In this document: positions 25,201-32,258 of the stretch, in pieces
How the letters are laid out: the number at the start of each line of letters is the position of its first letter
Numbering within the stretch: position 1 is the stretch's first letter
NCBI GenBank assembly: GCA_964035575.1
Contig: OZ037871.1
Span: 496,001 to 560,000 of the forward strand
Direction: 5' to 3'
Source of the DNA: Rhynchopus sp. YZ270_cl-10
Lineage: Eukaryota > Euglenozoa > Diplonemea > Diplonemida > Diplonemidae
Length of the DNA stretch: 64,000 nucleotides
Made by a program: the position numbers and the translations under genes
Notes under the pieces: generated by a model
What the model saw: the letters and a program-made list of their open reading frames with translations, nothing else
The model's database searches: none
What the model was told of the DNA's origin: nothing

Positions 25201-28200
25201 CAGCGAGACTGGGCTTCAATGGAGTGGTGCTATCGGTACTCAGAGAGGCTTATGTGAAGATGAAGAGACACTTCCGGTGCAACGGGTCTGTGGGAGAACC
25301 CTTCACACCAACCAATGGTATCATGCAGGGGTGCCCATTGAGTGTGATCCTAATAAACATTGTTATCAGCGTATGGATGCGTGAGGTCGACAGCAAGGGG
25401 GCTGAGACCACATCATTCGTTGACGACATCTACGCCACTGCCCCATCTCACCAGCTCCAGCAGATGGCCGTTGACCGAACAGTGATCTTCTCTCACCACA
25501 CCCAGATGGACATCAGCGTCTCAAAGTCGCTCACCTTCTCCACGTGCCGCACGCGCCCATGTGAAATCAAGGTGATCAACGTGCAAACCGGAGAGCTAAT
25601 GTGCCACAACCCTCCGACGTTCCTCCCTGTCAAGAACAGCTTCGACAGCACAGGGGTCATGCAGCACGCACAACCAGGCACCAACCTTAGCTCCTTGCCC
25701 GTCTCCAATCGCATCTCCAACAGGTCCTCAAACGCGGTGAAGAACCTGGGAAGGGTGCGGTCCCTCCCAACACCAGTAAACCACCGAGACCACATAGCGG
25801 CAATGACTGCGGGGTCAAAGTGCTATTATGGCGCGTCCGTGACTTACCTGTCCCCGGAGAAACGGGCAAAACTTCAGAAAAACTTCACAGCAGCTGTCTG
25901 GACCGGGCCTTCGCGACGTGCTGTGGTGGCGGTCATGCACATCCTACAGCACGGCCACCGACTAGACCCGGAGATGGTCTTCCACATTCGCAGGCTACGT
26001 GCGTGGATCAAACAGATGAGAAGAGAAAACTGCAGACATCTATGTGCGGTGGCGTGGCAGCACAGAGATTCCCTGTCCTACGGACCGTTCTTCCTCCTCA
26101 ATGAATCACTGAACGCCTTGGGGTGGGACTGGGTTGCCCCCAACCAAGTCAGATTCACCAACGAATCAGGAGACCAAACCCTGCTGGACGTTGACACCCT
26201 CACCGAAAAGCAAGCCACGTCAGTCGAGGCCGAGGCACGTCACAAACTGCGGAATGCCCTAATGAGGTCCCTTGCGAACAAGCGATCGAGCGACTACGAC
26301 GGACTCCAACATGGTGTTGACGGCAGAGTGACCAGGCACCTGCTGGAAGACCCCGAGAGCAACTTAACCGGGTACCAGAAAGGCATCCTTCGCTCCATCA
26401 TCGCAGGGGCAATGACAACAACGGGTAGATCCGGCCTCATCACCGACGGATGCCCTTACTGTGAGACCGAAGCCCGCGAAACAGTTCGCCATATGTGGTG
26501 GGAATGCAGTGCGTGGGAGGAGGTACGCAGCCGTCACCCTGTCGCAGCCGCGGACAGGACGGACTGGCCGAACTGTCTGGTCATTTGCGGGGTGGCACCA
26601 CGGTACCGTCACGACTGCCACGACAACGTTCTCCCGCGAGACGACCACGAGAGGATCGCACTAGTGAGAAATCTGCAAAGGCTATTCATAGAGATAGTCA
26701 GGCAAAGACAGATTCGAGATGACCGCCCAGCAGAGTCGGCCCGCCACCACCGCCTGGTTGACTACCCATGGGGATGGTCTTCTCCCCAACCCATGCGAGT
26801 GCAACTCCCTTCACTGCGTTACCAAGACGTGGGGGCCATATGGAAACACAGTGAAGACCTATGGTACGCAACCAACCACTGGGTAAACAGTCTGCAATGG
26901 GCGCATAACGGATCGGAGCACTCCGTTAGCTACATTGAGCTCGCAATAGACTTCGAGCTGACCACGGGACTTTCCTTGCCGGGTATCAAGAACCGTAGAT
27001 ACCAGCCATACTGTGCGTCTCAAACCGTGTGCACTGTGCGCAACACCCTAGAAGGCCGCCAGGGCACAGAGGTGTTCTTTGATGGTGGTGCTAGACAGAA
27101 CGGTACGGTATTTGCGAGGGCAGGGGCAGGAGCAGTTGTCTACATCGACGGGGTGAAGGCAGCATCCGTAGCTACGCCCCTGCCATTTGCAAGAAGCAAC
27201 AACGTTGCCGAGTACGAAGGGGCTAGCAGTGGCCTTTGCCTTCTTCGCGACCTACCCCCAGAAGTGTGTGGCCAGGCGACCATATACGGTGACTCTAAAC
27301 TGATCATCGAGCACATCAAGGGGAACACAACATGCAAAGAGAACCTCCAGCCATTCCTCCACCGCATCAGGGCCCAAATCCGAGACCTGCAACCCCGCTA
27401 CGTCATCGAATGGCGCCACGTCAAGCGGAACCTCAACACTGACGCTGACGCTCTCAGCAATGAAGCGATGGATACGGTCGAAGTTGCGAGGGCGGAGCAG
27501 CTAAGCCAGGCAGCTGCAGAATACCCTCTCTTCCAAAAGAGCGTATGGGCCAAAGCACTGTCACTGCAGAGCCTCACCCGTGACCTACGCAGTGTGGTCC
27601 AAGTCGACAGTTGGACCAGAGGCAAAGAGGGAGGTGTCACCAGTCTGACAGCGCTCGGAGGGACAGTGGTGCAAGGGGTAAACCGACGGGCTGTGCTTTC
27701 CGCCAAGACAGAGGCCGTCCTCCGCCACCTCAACGCCCACAACATCCGCAGCGAACAGCCGCATGGCCCTAGCTCCATCCTGTATGAGGAGAGCCAAGCA
27801 TGGGCAGCACGGTTCTACCCCCAGGACCACTACGCCGCGAACTGGACGGAGGCATCCAGCCAGGCACGGGGCAGAGCGGCGGTGGACACTGCAGCCTTCA
27901 GGTCCAGACCCCCGCGACCAGCCCCCGCGGGGGCCCGCAAGAACGCCAAAATCATCTCATGTGAGAGCCACGGAAAAGTCAGATGTGTGTCCTGTGTGAA
28001 AGTGCGAGCCGTAGTGGAAACCTGCTGCAACCTGCACCACAGAGAGGATGATGGCCTTGAGCTTGTGATGGACTTCTGCCTGAGCCACAGATTGACGCGC
28101 TGTGGGGCCTGCCACTTGGACAGAAAAAGCCTAAACGAATGCTGCCACTCCTGCCACCCGCAATTCAAGCACGCGGCCCAGGAAGGCATTCAACCACTGC

Positions 28201-30603
28201 ATCACCGTCACGACCCTTCGGGGGCGTCTGCCGTGACGTGAGCACCCCCCCCCCCTTTTTGGGGCCATATTCTGAGCAAGAATTACCCCTACTAGTTATC
28301 AAACACGTACACACGTACACACGTACACACGTACACACGTACACACGTACACACGTACACACGTACACACGTACACACGTACACACGTACACACGTACAC
28401 ACGTACACACGTACACACGTACACACGTACACACGTACACACGTACACACGTACACACGTACACAGGTACACAGGTAGGTGTCTATTACCCCCCCCCCTT
28501 GGGTGTCTATTACCCCCCCCCCCTTATATTACCCCCAAAACCCGAATATGACCTTCAAGGGGGGGGGGGGGGGGGGGGGTAATTGGCTCCCATTTAGACT
28601 GATTTAAAAATAACTTCAAAATGCATACTGTCAGGGGGCTGTGTCCACCAGCCATTGTGTGGCGGCCGTTGAGCGAGACGATGGCCTGCTCCGCGGAGTT
28701 TCTGTCGCTGTAGCGCACGAAGCCGCACCCCTTGCTCTGCCCACCCTTGCGCACGAGGGCCACCTCTGTGAGCTCGCCAAAGGGCTCAAAGAGGCGCTTG
28801 AGGTCTTCCTCGTTGGCGGAGTACGGCACCTGCCCCACAAAGAGCTTGCCGTCGTGTGTGCGGTCCAACTCTCCTTCGGCATAACGTACCTGAGTAGTGT
28901 GTGTGCATGGTTGGAGGGGGAGGGTTAAAAGGAATGTTTATAACATTGTAGTATTGTTTGAGTCTGAGATTAAGTCAAGTGGGGGGTATCAAAAGGGATA
29001 AAAATGGGGGGGAAAGTGTAAAAGCCTCGGAGGTAGTAGCTTTTGATGGGGGTTTAGTGCTGAACACATTGAACTGAGGATGGCAAAATAAAAATCAAAG
29101 CTAGGTGCCTCAGGAGGCTTTAATGGCAGATCAGGTGAACCCATTTGGGGCATCTCGGGGAATGAAATGTGCTTGCTTTGCAGTGGAGGGGGGGTAGTAT
29201 ACCTGCATCGGGCACTTCATCCCGGGCACCGTGTACACGCCGTTGAGTTCGACAATGGCGCGCTGGGCGTCCTTCCTGTCCTGGAAGATGACAAAGGCAG
29301 CGCCCGTTCCAAGCCCCGTCTTCTTGTCCATCATCACGTGGAGCTCCTCAATCTGGCCATAGTTCTTCATGAGCTGCATCACACCATCCTTGCCCATGTC
29401 CTTCGGGAGCTGTTGTAGGTAAAATGAAATTCAATATGGTCCTACTGCTGTCTTTGTACATGAAACAAAGCTTTCTCGGTGACAGTGTGCTAAAAGAACC
29501 CGAAACTACCAAACCAAAAAGAAGGATAAACCAAAAGAGAAAAAAATACTATCACACGAATCAAAAAGAACCAGAAAATAGGACAGCGCCTTTGAATCTC
29601 CAGTATTGCACATCATAGTCTACTTTTGTTAAGGGGCGTGAAAATAACGTGGTTCTAGAGGTGAAGAAAACAAAAGACACACACCTGACCGACGAAGAGC
29701 TTCCTCCCTCCGCATGGGGGGTAGCGCTTCTCCCCTCCCATCCCAAGCGCCCCCTTCTTGTCCTCCTCCTTCGGCGCCAACGAGGACGGGGGCAGCTGCA
29801 TCATCTCCTGGTGCTGCGGGTTCCACTGCATGCCGTTGAAAGGCATGCCCTGCATCTCTTGGGGGCTCGGGCCTTGCTGGTACATGAAGCGCGACTGGGC
29901 CATGCCTTGCATGTTCTGCATGCCGGGGCCTCCCTGGTGCATTTGCGGGGCGGGTGGGTGTGGCGCGTAGTGCGCCTGAGGGGAGAGGGTCATGGGGACC
30001 TGCTGTTGCTGCTGCTGCTGCTGCTGCTGTTGTTGTTGTTGCTGCTGCTGTGGGGGCAGCTGCTGGATGGGAGGCTGCTGCTGTGGCGGCTGCTGTTGAG
30101 GTGCGGCCATGTGTGGTGCTGCCTGAGGCACAGCCACCGGTGCTGGTGCAGGAGCCGCAGTGGGTGACGTGGTTCCTGCCTGTCCTGGTGGTTTGCCGGC
30201 GTAGCGGATCTGCAGTGCGTTGCTCTGTGGCGGGATCGAGTGCTTGTCGTGCAGCGTGGCGATGGCGTCCTCTGCCGCAGTCGCGTCCTCGAACACAACC
30301 CACGCACTCCCCTTGCTCCGTCCGGTCGCCTTGTCGCGCATGATGCTGATATCCAAGATCTCGCCAAATTGGCCGAAGATCGCGCTCAGTTGGTCCTCGC
30401 TGCAGATCGCAGGGACCTGCCCGACGAAGAGCTTCGTCATTGTCTGTTTTGTGTGTTTGGGACGGAAAGAGAAGAGAGAAGAGAGAGGAGAAAGGAGAAA
30501 GAGGTTTTGTGTATGAGGTTGTGTTTGGTTTGGGGTTAGTTACCTCAAGCTGGTCCTGGTTGTGGGGAGAGGGGATTGGAATAAGCGGGGGGTGAACTGT
30601 CAT
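16270..30603 (-). CDS. three-RRM RNA-binding protein, CELF/Bruno-like
   Basis: Five exons join in phase 0: 30603-30544, 30443-29685, 29409-29203, 28889-28629 and 16581-16270, giving about 532 aa. RRM1 follows the start (KLFVGQVP...GSAWVVF). A Gln/Pro/Met-rich linker with a 17-Gln tract comes next. RRM2 is split over exons 2-4 (RKLFVGQ | LPKD...GAAFVIF | VRYAEGE), RRM3 over exons 4-5 ([10 protein letters not shown]...GCGFVRY | [15 protein letters not shown]), followed by a Met/Gln-rich tail ending SPVMSQ. Domain order and the VRFAD-type strand at the end of the RRMs fit CELF/Bruno proteins, which bind U/G-rich RNA in splicing, translation or decay. The first exon (20 aa) is optional: the ATG at 30440 also fits. 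Introns 1-3 are 100-313 bp; intron 4 is 12,047 bp, enlarged by nested transposons. A Gln-encoding microsatellite lies at about 30001-30055. Confidence 0.8.
18787..18879. repeat. 20-bp perfect inverted repeat
   Basis: ACACGCCAGGTGGTGTTTTG at 18787-18806 is mirrored exactly at 18860-18879 around a 53-bp loop that contains CTCGCTTCGCTCGTGGG. It lies inside TIR element 1. Confidence 0.75.
18911..18950. repeat. 19-bp near-perfect palindrome
   Basis: GGCTGGTACTTTACCCCCC is followed almost directly by its complement GGGGGGTAAAGTACCAGCC, with a 2-base centre. It would form a cruciform or a stable hairpin. Confidence 0.75.
19871..20128. repeat. (TACACACG)n octanucleotide array, left of the LINE
   Basis: About 32 nearly perfect copies of an 8-bp unit. 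All six frames stay open through it, which creates spurious long ORFs. It ends immediately before the short 5' leader of the LINE. Confidence 0.95.
20159..22282 (+). CDS. LINE ORF1, coiled-coil protein
   Basis: 707 aa from the first ATG after the octamer array (20159); longer upstream readings use the repeat itself and lack an ATG. The N-terminal 150 residues end in a Lys/Arg/Glu-rich helix ([20 protein letters not shown]) and a Gly/Arg patch (GGRGGGRGY). A Pro/Thr/Ala linker follows at about residues 180-235, then a long Ala/Gln/Glu-rich coiled coil to about 620. The tail is Lys/Gly-rich and ends with [11 protein letters not shown], resembling a PCNA-interacting (PIP) motif. There is no zinc knuckle or RRM. 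By analogy with other LINEs it probably trimerises and binds element RNA. Confidence 0.8.
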   Translation: MQNPAGLHAASPGNVEILDGEQAGQQVVRPLVLTLQPPREYRIHPFPSSFLQAQATAMLKQMEWEAEVTGRKADVLQVTAPHPPPNTELDINGHRMSIQDMDTIRAERKRREEEKRLKKEHRAHEDAIAALLAALQGVKRTGGRGGGRGYTAKDVVVPVAHLHAVLKVIAQDRTKQTPTTPATPLPSPTVPVTTTTAAASAPSEVTAPVSAVPATPAVSATPAATPATAPATTPAPELAQLRQEFAAALQRAKEEAAAVTRQMTEKAVENAEGTQLLLEQLREEVRATKALAVDQVGVSTELQAVKKKAERAAKQATNALEAATATNLRVVTFEREEMEDIRLQLHNQKKEQQVIVKAISGVQSGAPAATQLAVRMELLEERVMQVTQAQDKAQDTSTRTASQQTQQAEELQSAYVKLHAWTTEVAAKATTASSTAEQLVEAHKRAEAAVPHLQEGLQEQGRRTQQAAADTVVVSAMAEEALKKAHQTDDRLTAAANRLSNEVNLLRSQAEEEAALARQRNHALEAKTKEALMQTQRGTANLVDAATIKFAAVDGEAQRIKEDQEQAMRYQCKHNGEVEAALEHVVSTHDRAEQQPPASHQQLKPLVQEAPPNLPQQKPTSAPSDNHDRSIARSAGEMPRATRMEQIADTFNRAKKIVTGPYSVGPKPQAKEGKGKGPTATKGTKSAGQPLITSFATVPRERNQDRQ
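22401..28241 (+). CDS. LINE ORF2 polyprotein: OTU protease, AP endonuclease, RT, zinc knuckle, RNase H
   Basis: 1,946 aa from the first in-frame ATG (22401); the frame is open back to 22134 and overlaps ORF1 in the +1 frame, so re-initiation or frameshifting is possible. Domains in order by base position: OTU-type cysteine protease, about 22600-23010, with [11 protein letters not shown] (Asp and Cys) and PEHYDIL (His); AP endonuclease, about 23115-23900, with LQETR, SLYAHAG and GDFNC; reverse transcriptase, about 24715-25560, with [17 protein letters not shown] and FVDD; CCHC-type knuckle, about 26450-26510 (CPYC...H...C); RNase H, about 27070-27480, with FFDGGAR, AEYEG, GDSKL and DADALSNE; and a C-terminal cluster of about a dozen Cys/His (27955-28160). 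All key residues I looked for in OTU, RT and RNase H are present. In the endonuclease the usual SDH end reads DDCPFPTH. Confidence 0.9.
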   Translation: MTATLAVPPKVYLPLVTTPASPEMSIDSKIGYASACGKHRTNMRGGGDDPIAERAENNVWLDRTAASLHTSRHVIPGDGNCLFRALASQCTGSICAASLRRDVISHLRTNEESRYLYEAGPAAATTSFSIYLDHMSRDGTYGDHLCLQAAATILKAEVWVLNASTGSRGTLRREGCPAQRNRVLGLTYRPEHYDILRIPMALLRSLRACQNGILPLEAPSPANRNRRQPRAPPTPAPRPLTITTINVTSLQTHHRDVADLPADILALQETRVGKEHMGTHGQYFHAKGREVHWGKALAKTGGGERQQIAPGGVAIMTKSGLIAQTIAPKSPVEKRCHDSTRVVHTAVAVGAGAAFHVISLYAHAGQEAAAEREALIKDALEMATGLGHAVPVIIIGDFNCNASNSVTLAAAQRSGRWVDVAESLAAAQRTPPPFTCRTANSNGTRIDMCLANATAAPAIYKVTVDSSFDDCPFPTHVPLTFTLDLNVYSGRTRRCVLPKPFPLDRPRNTPETAVAFASQLEKNDRSEASGESKLAEFAEVGEKFLLLLHEDSIASPHSDYCGRSETSLVKTARHATKHSSKNGASSKLTRARDAVMGNLRTLLQIGRARLLVDKPYAMTRRERYAWEALSRLRGGPLRDEITEALFVPNPGVDYLHRLLEKLEGSQREAFAAMKAQRSLHWKHTMQNVGSKGQGAIFDYVADRFTTPAAFMKQQDGTLTADPAKVDSLLRDNQAWGGIFQKYASSPEPSWDSFLAVYEDVLPAAEDMTCEPIKVEDVHKALKRMKRTTSPGMHGWRAHEVEQLPDSIIAILVECLNAVERDGVWPEALMQALVPLIPKPDSDGDPLSQRPITITAVLYRIWASIRAQSAFPWLDKLSPAGLHGCRPKHGTEDLYWHLAAQLECAHLTGEHIFGVAIDFKKCFDTVPINIAMCLAARLGFNGVVLSVLREAYVKMKRHFRCNGSVGEPFTPTNGIMQGCPLSVILINIVISVWMREVDSKGAETTSFVDDIYATAPSHQLQQMAVDRTVIFSHHTQMDISVSKSLTFSTCRTRPCEIKVINVQTGELMCHNPPTFLPVKNSFDSTGVMQHAQPGTNLSSLPVSNRISNRSSNAVKNLGRVRSLPTPVNHRDHIAAMTAGSKCYYGASVTYLSPEKRAKLQKNFTAAVWTGPSRRAVVAVMHILQHGHRLDPEMVFHIRRLRAWIKQMRRENCRHLCAVAWQHRDSLSYGPFFLLNESLNALGWDWVAPNQVRFTNESGDQTLLDVDTLTEKQATSVEAEARHKLRNALMRSLANKRSSDYDGLQHGVDGRVTRHLLEDPESNLTGYQKGILRSIIAGAMTTTGRSGLITDGCPYCETEARETVRHMWWECSAWEEVRSRHPVAAADRTDWPNCLVICGVAPRYRHDCHDNVLPRDDHERIALVRNLQRLFIEIVRQRQIRDDRPAESARHHRLVDYPWGWSSPQPMRVQLPSLRYQDVGAIWKHSEDLWYATNHWVNSLQWAHNGSEHSVSYIELAIDFELTTGLSLPGIKNRRYQPYCASQTVCTVRNTLEGRQGTEVFFDGGARQNGTVFARAGAGAVVYIDGVKAASVATPLPFARSNNVAEYEGASSGLCLLRDLPPEVCGQATIYGDSKLIIEHIKGNTTCKENLQPFLHRIRAQIRDLQPRYVIEWRHVKRNLNTDADALSNEAMDTVEVARAEQLSQAAAEYPLFQKSVWAKALSLQSLTRDLRSVVQVDSWTRGKEGGVTSLTALGGTVVQGVNRRAVLSAKTEAVLRHLNAHNIRSEQPHGPSSILYEESQAWAARFYPQDHYAANWTEASSQARGRAAVDTAAFRSRPPRPAPAGARKNAKIISCESHGKVRCVSCVKVRAVVETCCNLHHREDDGLELVMDFCLSHRLTRCGACHLDRKSLNECCHSCHPQFKHAAQEGIQPLHHRHDPSGASAVT
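28256..28302 (+). other. LINE 3' stem-loop module
   Basis: ATTCT-GAGCA-AGAAT forms a 5-bp stem with a 5-base loop, enclosed by an outer GGGG/CCCC pair, then TACTAGTTATCAAACAC. The same 47 bases occur on the minus strand at about 57826-57872, where a CA tail follows instead of the octamer. This looks like the RT recognition end of the element. Confidence 0.65.
28303..28478. repeat. (TACACACG)n octanucleotide array, right of the LINE
   Basis: About 21 copies, same unit and orientation as the left array; the last units degenerate to ACAGGTAC. TIR element 2's C-rich end follows. Confidence 0.95.
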
Positions 30604-30750
30604 TAGATTGAGTGAAGCACCGCGAAATCAACACTGGGGCAAGTCTACAACGATACAACAAATACCGGATATCAGTAGACGTGCCCTCACACATGGCAAC
30701 ATAGTTCTTGGCCGATTCCTCTGCAACCCGCTCGTCTCCGCGAACTACAA

Positions 30751-30851
30751 CAGTCATCCAACAAAGGTTGGTGGGGTAAAAACATTGGTGGATTTGGGGG
30801 CTCGAAAAAATTTCGTGGGTTTTTACCCCACCAACCTTTGTTGGATGACTG
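30751..30851. mobile_element. 101-bp MITE with perfect 33-bp inverted ends
   Basis: The ends read CAGTCATCCAACAAAGGTTG and continue GTGGGGTAAAAAC in both orientations without mismatch, leaving a 35-bp centre. The right flank is TA, the left flank AA (a possible decayed TA). It sits about 150 bp upstream of the RRM gene's start codon, outside the coding region. The CAGT start matches the other TIR elements here. Confidence 0.75.
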
Positions 30852-31404
30852 TATTCTTACTGCAATGCGCGCGACATGGAAGTCTTGCTACAAGGAGCGT
30901 ACTCAACTGTGACGCAGGTGAGGGGAGGTGAAGGCCCAAAGGCCATAGGGAGGAATAGGGGAAATAATGGATGAGAGAAAAGCTCAAGGCAAAATTGTCA
31001 ACGCGCACTTTTTTTCTGGTGGTGTCCATTTGCACGAAGCGATAGCAAACGATATTAGGAACAAAGAAATCCCAAAAAAACACATTCAGACGCTTTCCCA
31101 CACATCTGCATCCAGTCTCACTTTTTCAGTCAGGAAAAGAAGACTGTAATATGAATTCGACGAAATCCATCAGCGTGATGTTGCGGGCCACTGAGTAGTG
31201 GTAGTTGTATGTGCACAGTAACGCCACAGTATGAAAAGAGGGAAAAAAAACAAAAACAAAAAAGAATCGAAGAAAGACAAATGCCTCATTGAGCACACCT
31301 ATCTTTACAAACAAGAAAAGCAATGGCGAAGACGGGAAAAGACATAGAGGCCCCACCAGGAGGCACACCACATCTTACACATGGCAAACATGCCAGTTGT
31401 ATAT

Positions 31405-31470
31405 GGACTCGTCCGGAAACCCCTCTGGTAAGATTCATCCTTTTGGGTATTTTTGGGTTTTTTTGATGAT
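31405..31470. repeat. left arm of an inverted repeat framing the 134-aa gene
   Basis: Contains GTCCGGAAACCCCTCTGG followed by TAAGATTCATCCTTTTGGG and a T/G-rich run. An inverted copy lies at about 32180-32258 with few differences over roughly 50 bp. Confidence 0.65.
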
Positions 31471-31557
31471 GCCCCCCACAAAAAGTGCATCTAGGTGATA
31501 TTCTGATATGAAAATAGGTTTTTTGGGGGGTCTGAGGCTATATTTTCGCTTTTTAAA

Positions 31558-32029
31558 TCAGATTTTCAGCCTTTTATTGTCGTTCTTCTGGATCTCTTCT
31601 CTCTTTCTCTTAATCCTGCCATGCCGCCTTGACAAGGTTTCATTGACCTCTGTCAAATCTACTGGATCAATGCCAGGGACTTTTGCTTTGCGGGTCACCT
31701 TGGATGTGGAGACTCCATAGTAAATACAGGTTCCCTCCGTGTCAGAGTACACGCTAGCTGAAATGACACGACCGTTGCTCGGGTAGCAGTACACAGACGA
31801 AAAGAGATTGATGGAAAGAAGGGTGCACTGATACGTATGAGTACGAGGGAATGAGATAACAAAGGCCTCTGTGTGGGGAAGCTCGCGCAGGGCACCGACA
31901 ATGACCCCTACGGTAAGGATCTCCTGACAACAAGAATCATCAGAGAGAGGGTTCGAAACGACACCAAGTGTGCGTCGCACCCATTCTTACCGTGTTTCTC
32001 GACAAAAAAGTGAACTTCACTGCTGTCAT
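31558..32029 (-). CDS. two-exon 134-aa protein, unrecognised
   Basis: Exon 1 (32029-31991, MTAVKFTFLSRNT) and exon 2 (31923-31558) join in phase 0 across a 67-bp intron with GTAAGA donor and TTGTTGTCAG acceptor. The N-terminal half looks like a small alpha/beta fold with hydrophobic strands (VGVIVGAL, AFVISFP, CTLLSINLFSS, RVISASVYSD). The C-terminus is strongly basic (SRRHGRIKRKREEIQKNDNKRLKI) and could be a nuclear or nucleic-acid-binding tail. A pyrimidine-rich run precedes the start. Inverted-repeat arms lie about 90 bp beyond the stop and 160 bp before the start. It could be a host gene or cargo of a small TIR element; the well-formed intron favours a real gene. Confidence 0.55.
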
Positions 32030-32179
32030 TGCCACGTTTTTTTCTTCCAAAAAATACGTAAAAAAATATAAGTAAAAAGGGGGGGAGGGGAAATAAACAA
32101 AAATAAATGCCCAAAATATGCCCTCTGGGGTGGTAGGTGTATGGTGGGTATCAAAAAATTGGGTTGTTTGGGTGTTTTG

Positions 32180-32258
32180 AGCAGAAAAACCTCAAAAAAC
32201 CCCAAAAGGATGAATCTTACCAGGAGGGTTTCCGGACGGACCCATATGGAACCACAAC
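32180..32258. repeat. right arm of an inverted repeat framing the 134-aa gene
   Basis: Inverted copy of 31405-31470 (CCAAAAGGATGAATCTTACC, then GGTTTCCGGAC). The arms also carry CCCAAAAA-like runs resembling those in TIR element 1. Confidence 0.65.

Larger units (their letters stand above)
20129..28302 (+). mobile_element. apparently full-length two-ORF LINE (OTU-APE-RT-RNase H)
   Basis: This non-LTR retrotransposon is about 8.2 kb and lies between two arrays of the same octamer in the same orientation. The 5' leader is about 30 bp. ORF1 and ORF2 are both unbroken. The 3' region after ORF2 is only about 60 bp: a C/T run, a compact stem-loop module (GGGGCCATATTCTGAGCAAG, then AATTACCCC) and ATCAAACAC, which merges into the array. 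There is no poly-A tail. Octamers on both sides suggest insertion into an existing array, as known for microsatellite- or telomere-repeat-targeting LINEs. OTU plus APE plus RNase H recalls the Dualen/RandI group, but I see no C-terminal restriction-like endonuclease. It is antisense to its host gene. Confidence 0.85.
19090..28601. mobile_element. TIR element 2 (9.5 kb including the inserted LINE)
   Basis: The ends are perfect inverted repeats of about 28 bp beginning CAGTCTAAATGGGAGCCAAT and running into TACCCCCC. AT flanks both sides (19088-19089, 28602-28603), and the left AT is shared with TIR element 1. Without the LINE and octamer arrays the element would be about 0.9 kb. The part at 19210-19870 is ordinary-looking DNA without a recognisable ORF. 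Confidence 0.65.
16582..28628. other. 12-kb intron 4 of the RRM gene, filled with nested mobile elements
   Basis: The minus-strand donor (GTATGC at 28628-28623) and acceptor (CTTTTTCAG at 16590-16582) bracket two TIR elements and a LINE. Outside them the intron is only about 320 bp. A family B repeat lies at about 16690-16735. Poly-C/poly-G tracts of 10-20 bases are scattered through the TIR elements. Confidence 0.7.

Noticed and set aside
27800-28241. A restriction-like endonuclease at the end of LINE ORF2, as in Dualen
   Set aside because: Only a Cys/His cluster is visible; no R-PD...E core could be found by eye.
19090-28601. A 9.5-kb autonomous DNA transposon
   Set aside because: Its only long ORFs belong to the inserted LINE; the element's own part is under 1 kb and has no transposase.
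29629-30603. A 324-aa frame overlapping RRM1, rich in Ala, Thr and Arg
   Set aside because: It is a shifted frame over the Gln-rich exon; only its first 20 codons fit, as exon 1 spliced into the RRM frame.
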